From CAMLHU01 sp031393795 (GTDB lineage: Bacteria > Gemmatimonadota > Gemmatimonadetes > Gemmatimonadales > GWC2-71-9), in assembly GCA_031393795.1 (NCBI GenBank), contig JANMWE010000315.1:1-8506 (forward strand): DNA of 8,506 nucleotides. Reading direction: 5' to 3'. The position numbers and the translations under genes are program-made. The notes beneath the pieces are model-generated. The model saw nothing but the letters and a program-made list of their open reading frames with translations. It had not been told where the DNA came from and made no database searches. Positions 6,211 to 8,506 of this stretch are shown here, piece by piece; position 1 is the stretch's first letter; every line of letters begins with the position of its first letter.

Positions 6211-6701
6211 TCGCGGATGCGGAGGTCGAGCCATCCCCGCAGGAGCAGGGCGAAGATCACGCCCGCCACGGCGGTGCTGAGGGCCTGCACGGAGGACCAG
6301 ACCCCGGCTTCCATGAGCAGCTCCGACATCGACGTGCCGCTGGCGATGAGCACCAAGAGGTTCCGGAGCCAGGTCCCTACGAAGAAGAAACCGCCGGTGA
6401 CCAGCAGGTTGTCGGCGAAGAAGACCGAACGGCCGAACGCGGCGAGGTACCCCACCACCGCGTTGGCCAGCGCGCCCGCCCCGAACCGCGCCGGGGTGAG
6501 CGCATCGGTCAGGAGCCCCGCGCAGAGCCCCGCCACCGCCGCCTGTCCCGGCCGCGCCCGCAAGGCGTAGAGCAACACGCCGATCGCGATGAAATCGGGG
6601 GCATAGCGGGGCGCGCCGAGCCGGGGGCGGACGTAGAAATGCAGCGCGAGCAGCAGGACGAGCACCGCCACCGAACGCCAGGTGTTGTTCCGGCCGGTCA
6701 C
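6207..6701 (-). CDS. mreD: Rod shape-determining protein MreD
   Basis: 164 residues, the usual size of MreD. Small integral inner-membrane protein of the elongasome that links MreC and MreB to the RodA-PBP2 synthase. The sequence is almost wholly hydrophobic, with about five or six membrane helices (roughly 10-25, 34-48, 53-70, 75-92, 98-120 and 138-158). It carries the family-typical pattern PDFIAIGVLLYALR (35-48) followed by GLCAGLLTDALTPARFGAGAL (58-78), the loop that contains the conserved G-x-x-x-D. The start is GTG, overlapping the mreC TGA as GTGA, with a G-rich GGGGGA ribosome site about five bases upstream. It ends in an ATGA overlap with mrdA. Sequence identity in this family is low, so the assignment leans on topology and position between mreC and mrdA, which together are convincing. 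Confidence 0.93.
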   Translation of the reverse strand: MTGRNNTWRSVAVLVLLLALHFYVRPRLGAPRYAPDFIAIGVLLYALRARPGQAAVAGLCAGLLTDALTPARFGAGALANAVVGYLAAFGRSVFFADNLLVTGGFFFVGTWLRNLLVLIASGTSMSELLMEAGVWSSVQALSTAVAGVIFALLLRGWLDLRIRE

Positions 6702-7690
6702 GGCGTCCCCCCGCTGTCAGGGGCCGGGATCGCCACGGGGCGTCGGTGCCGGCGGAGCGGGCGCGCGCTGTCCCCACCCCCCAGCACCGGAGCGGCCGCA
6801 GATCCGGCGGAGGGCGCGACCGCCGGCGGGTGCGACGGCGCAAGCGCCGCCTGCTCCCCCGCGACGTGCCCCAGCAGGAGCACATGCGCGGTCGCGCCCA
6901 GGTTCACGGAAGGACGGATGAGATAGATCCGCTCCCACCCCCGCTGCTCTCGCGCCACCCCGATGACCCGACCGATCGGGACCCCTCGGGGATAGACCCC
7001 GCCGAGTCCTGTCGTCACCACGAGGGTGCCGACCGAGACGGTGTCCCGATAGGGCACGCCCCGGAGCTCGAGCATCGCCTCTGCGCCCTCCTCCCCCTCG
7101 GCCACCGCCACCACACCGAGCACGCCGCCGTCCTCGGTCGCGGCGCTGACACGGAACTCGGGGTGCTCCCATGTCATCACCACGCTGGTGTTACGATCGA
7201 CGGTCAGGACCACACCGACGAGCCCTTCCGGCGCCACGACCGGGTCGAATGCGGCCACGCCGGCGGCACGCCCCGCGCTCACGAGCAGGGTCCGGCCGTC
7301 GGTGATCTGGCTCTGGCGCATCACTTCCGCCGGCCGATACGGCACATTCACGCGCGGCACGATGCCGAGCAGCGCCCGCAGCCGGTCGTTCTCGGCGCGG
7401 AGCCCCGGCAACCCTTGCGCCGCCCACGCGGCCGAATCGCGCTGCGCCTCGACCAGCTGGAACCGGGAGCGGCTCGTCTTCGCTTCCTCGGCCCGGGCCT
7501 GCAGCCAGAGGAAGGGCACGAGCGCGGTGCCGCGGATCGCCGCTGCGGTCGCGGCGCCCCAGCGCGGGGGGCCGAGCAGAAAGGTGACCGCCACACCGAC
7601 CGACACCAGGAAAAGCAGCGTGTCCCGACCGCCACTGTGGCGGTCAGGACCGAACGGAGAGGCGCCGGAAGGCCGGTAGGAAGCGCTCAC
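6698..7690 (-). CDS. mreC: Rod shape-determining protein MreC
   Basis: 330 residues. Bitopic elongasome protein that binds and activates PBP2 in the periplasm. Residues 1-21 are cytoplasmic, 23-40 form the membrane anchor, and about 62-108 form the dimerising coiled coil ending in LRAENDRLRALLG (97-109), the classic junction of this family. Residues about 118-275 are the paired beta-barrel MreC domain, including VSAGRAAGVAAFDPVV (137-152), GLVGVV (156-161), TTGLGGVYPRGVPIGRV (226-242) and a final LLLGH. After this comes a 50-residue extension rich in Ala, Pro, Arg and Gly (about 279-330) that is not part of the fold. The start is GTG, 22 bases after the mreB stop, with no clear Shine-Dalgarno. 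An ATG or GTG a few codons away cannot be excluded, but the membrane helix needs this region. The gene ends in a GTGA overlap with mreD. Confidence 0.95.
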   Translation of the reverse strand: MSASYRPSGASPFGPDRHSGGRDTLLFLVSVGVAVTFLLGPPRWGAATAAAIRGTALVPFLWLQARAEEAKTSRSRFQLVEAQRDSAAWAAQGLPGLRAENDRLRALLGIVPRVNVPYRPAEVMRQSQITDGRTLLVSAGRAAGVAAFDPVVAPEGLVGVVLTVDRNTSVVMTWEHPEFRVSAATEDGGVLGVVAVAEGEEGAEAMLELRGVPYRDTVSVGTLVVTTGLGGVYPRGVPIGRVIGVAREQRGWERIYLIRPSVNLGATAHVLLLGHVAGEQAALAPSHPPAVAPSAGSAAAPVLGGGDSARPLRRHRRPVAIPAPDSGGTP

Positions 7691-7712
7691 AGGGGGAGGG
7701 CGACCGTCCCGA

Positions 7713-8506
7713 TCACGAGCTCAGGACGCTGCGGTACTTCTCGAAGTCGTCGAGGATGCGGCCGGTGCCGCGCACCACGCAGGTGAGGGGATCCTCGTCG
7801 ACATGGATCGGCAGTCCGGTCTCCTGCTGCAGCAGGACGTCGAGCCCGCGCACCAGGGCGCCGCCGCCGGTCATGATGATGCCGCGGTCCACGATGTCGC
7901 TGGCGAGTTCGGGCGGGGTGATCTCGAGCGCGCGCCGCACCGCGTCGACGATCTGCTGGATCGGCTCCTGCAGCGCCTCGCGGATCTCGCTGGAGTGGAC
8001 CCGCACCGTCTTGGGGATCCCCGACACGAGATCGCGCCCCTTCACTTCCATTTCCTTTTCCTCACTGAGCGGCGCGGCCGAACCAATCTGGATCTTGATC
8101 AGTTCTGCCGTCGGCTCGCCGATCAGCAGGTTATAGCTCTTCCGCATGAACTGCACGATGGCGGTGTCCACCTCATCGCCGCCCACGCGAATCGAGGTGT
8201 CACTGACGATTCCGCTCAACGCGATCACGGCGATCTCCGTTGTGCCGCCGCCGATATCAATCACCATGTTGCCCGTGGGCGTCTCGACCGGCAGGCCGAC
8301 GCCGATCGCCGCCGCCATCGGCTCGGCCTCCATGAACACTTCCTTCGCGCCTGCGCCGAGCGCGGAATCGCGCACGGCGCGGCGTTCCACTTCCGTGATG
8401 CCCGAAGGCACGCAGACGATCACGCGTGGCTTTACGCGAAAGATGTGCTTCTCGATGATCAGCTCGAGAAAGTGCCGGAGCATTTTTTCCGTCACATCGA
8501 AGTCGG
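7713..8506 (-). CDS. mreB: Rod shape-determining protein MreB, actin-like (5' part outside the window)
   Basis: 264 residues are visible. The frame stays open to the window edge, reading DFDVTEKML, which aligns with the interior of MreB. The GTG at 8495 is therefore an internal valine codon and about 80 N-terminal residues, including the first phosphate loop, are missing. MreB forms membrane-bound ATP-dependent filaments that steer the elongasome around the rod. Counting from VTEK as residue 1, visible motifs are RVIVCVPSGITEVERRAV (24-41), EPMAAAIG (58-65), the phosphate-2 loop DIGGGTTEIAV (80-90), RVGGDEVD (103-110), GEPTAELIKIQIGSA (126-140), PPELASDIVDRGI (194-206) and the adenosine loop TGGGALVRGL (209-218). 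The C-terminus is of normal length. It is the first visible gene of the operon; its promoter is not in the window. Confidence 0.97.
   Translation of the reverse strand, partial: DFDVTEKMLRHFLELIIEKHIFRVKPRVIVCVPSGITEVERRAVRDSALGAGAKEVFMEAEPMAAAIGVGLPVETPTGNMVIDIGGGTTEIAVIALSGIVSDTSIRVGGDEVDTAIVQFMRKSYNLLIGEPTAELIKIQIGSAAPLSEEKEMEVKGRDLVSGIPKTVRVHSSEIREALQEPIQQIVDAVRRALEITPPELASDIVDRGIIMTGGGALVRGLDVLLQQETGLPIHVDEDPLTCVVRGTGRILDDFEKYRSVLSS

Noticed and set aside
6211..6885. Extension of the mrdA frame upstream to give a protein of about 840 residues
   Set aside because: It would cover all of mreD in another frame, reads as low-complexity Arg/Pro/Ala sequence, and would bury the membrane anchor. 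The ATG at 6210 overlapping the mreD stop is clearly the real start.
8493..8495. GTG as the mreB start codon
   Set aside because: The frame continues upstream to the window edge with residues (DFDV) that match the MreB interior, and about 80 residues of the normal N-terminus would be missing.

Overview
The window is strongly G+C-rich chromosomal DNA from a rod-shaped bacterium, with dense, tightly packed genes. It looks like an ordinary housekeeping segment. I see no phage, transposase, CRISPR array, toxin-antitoxin pair or defence genes. The style of the proteins (a PhoD-type phosphatase with a Sec signal, an accD attached to a mreBCD-mrdA-rodA cluster, GTG starts) would fit Gemmatimonadota or a similar G+C-rich Gram-negative phylum. 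That placement is an impression from general familiarity, not a search result.

Right-hand two thirds (3116-8506, minus strand): the cell-elongation (elongasome) operon in the classic order mreB (5' part outside the window), mreC, mreD, mrdA (PBP2), rodA. The last four genes are joined by three successive 4-base start/stop overlaps (GTGA, ATGA, ATGA), so they are almost certainly one translationally coupled transcript. MreB filaments, MreC and MreD organise the complex. RodA polymerises glycan strands from lipid II and PBP2 cross-links them, giving side-wall peptidoglycan synthesis.

Middle (2070-3115, minus strand): accD, the carboxyltransferase beta subunit of acetyl-CoA carboxylase, follows rodA after a 106-base spacer with two small hairpins. 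A textbook intrinsic terminator (2070-2102) ends this transcription unit. Between the accD stop codon and that terminator lies a tandem array of six degenerate 8-base units.

Left (1-2069): a PhoD-type secreted metallophosphatase gene (minus strand) is a separate transcription unit between the accD terminator and its own hairpin-plus-T-run terminator. Upstream of it lies a 96-base imperfect palindrome with perfect 13-base ends, the most unexplained structure in the window. The first 375 bases are the 3' part of a plus-strand gene for a YkgJ-type cysteine-cluster protein, convergent with phoD. The 120-base gap between these two genes holds nested G/C-rich inverted repeats and a 15-base direct repeat.

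No previously undescribed multi-gene system is visible. The points most worth a second look are the non-coding elements at 1935-2030, 2101-2148 and 376-497.
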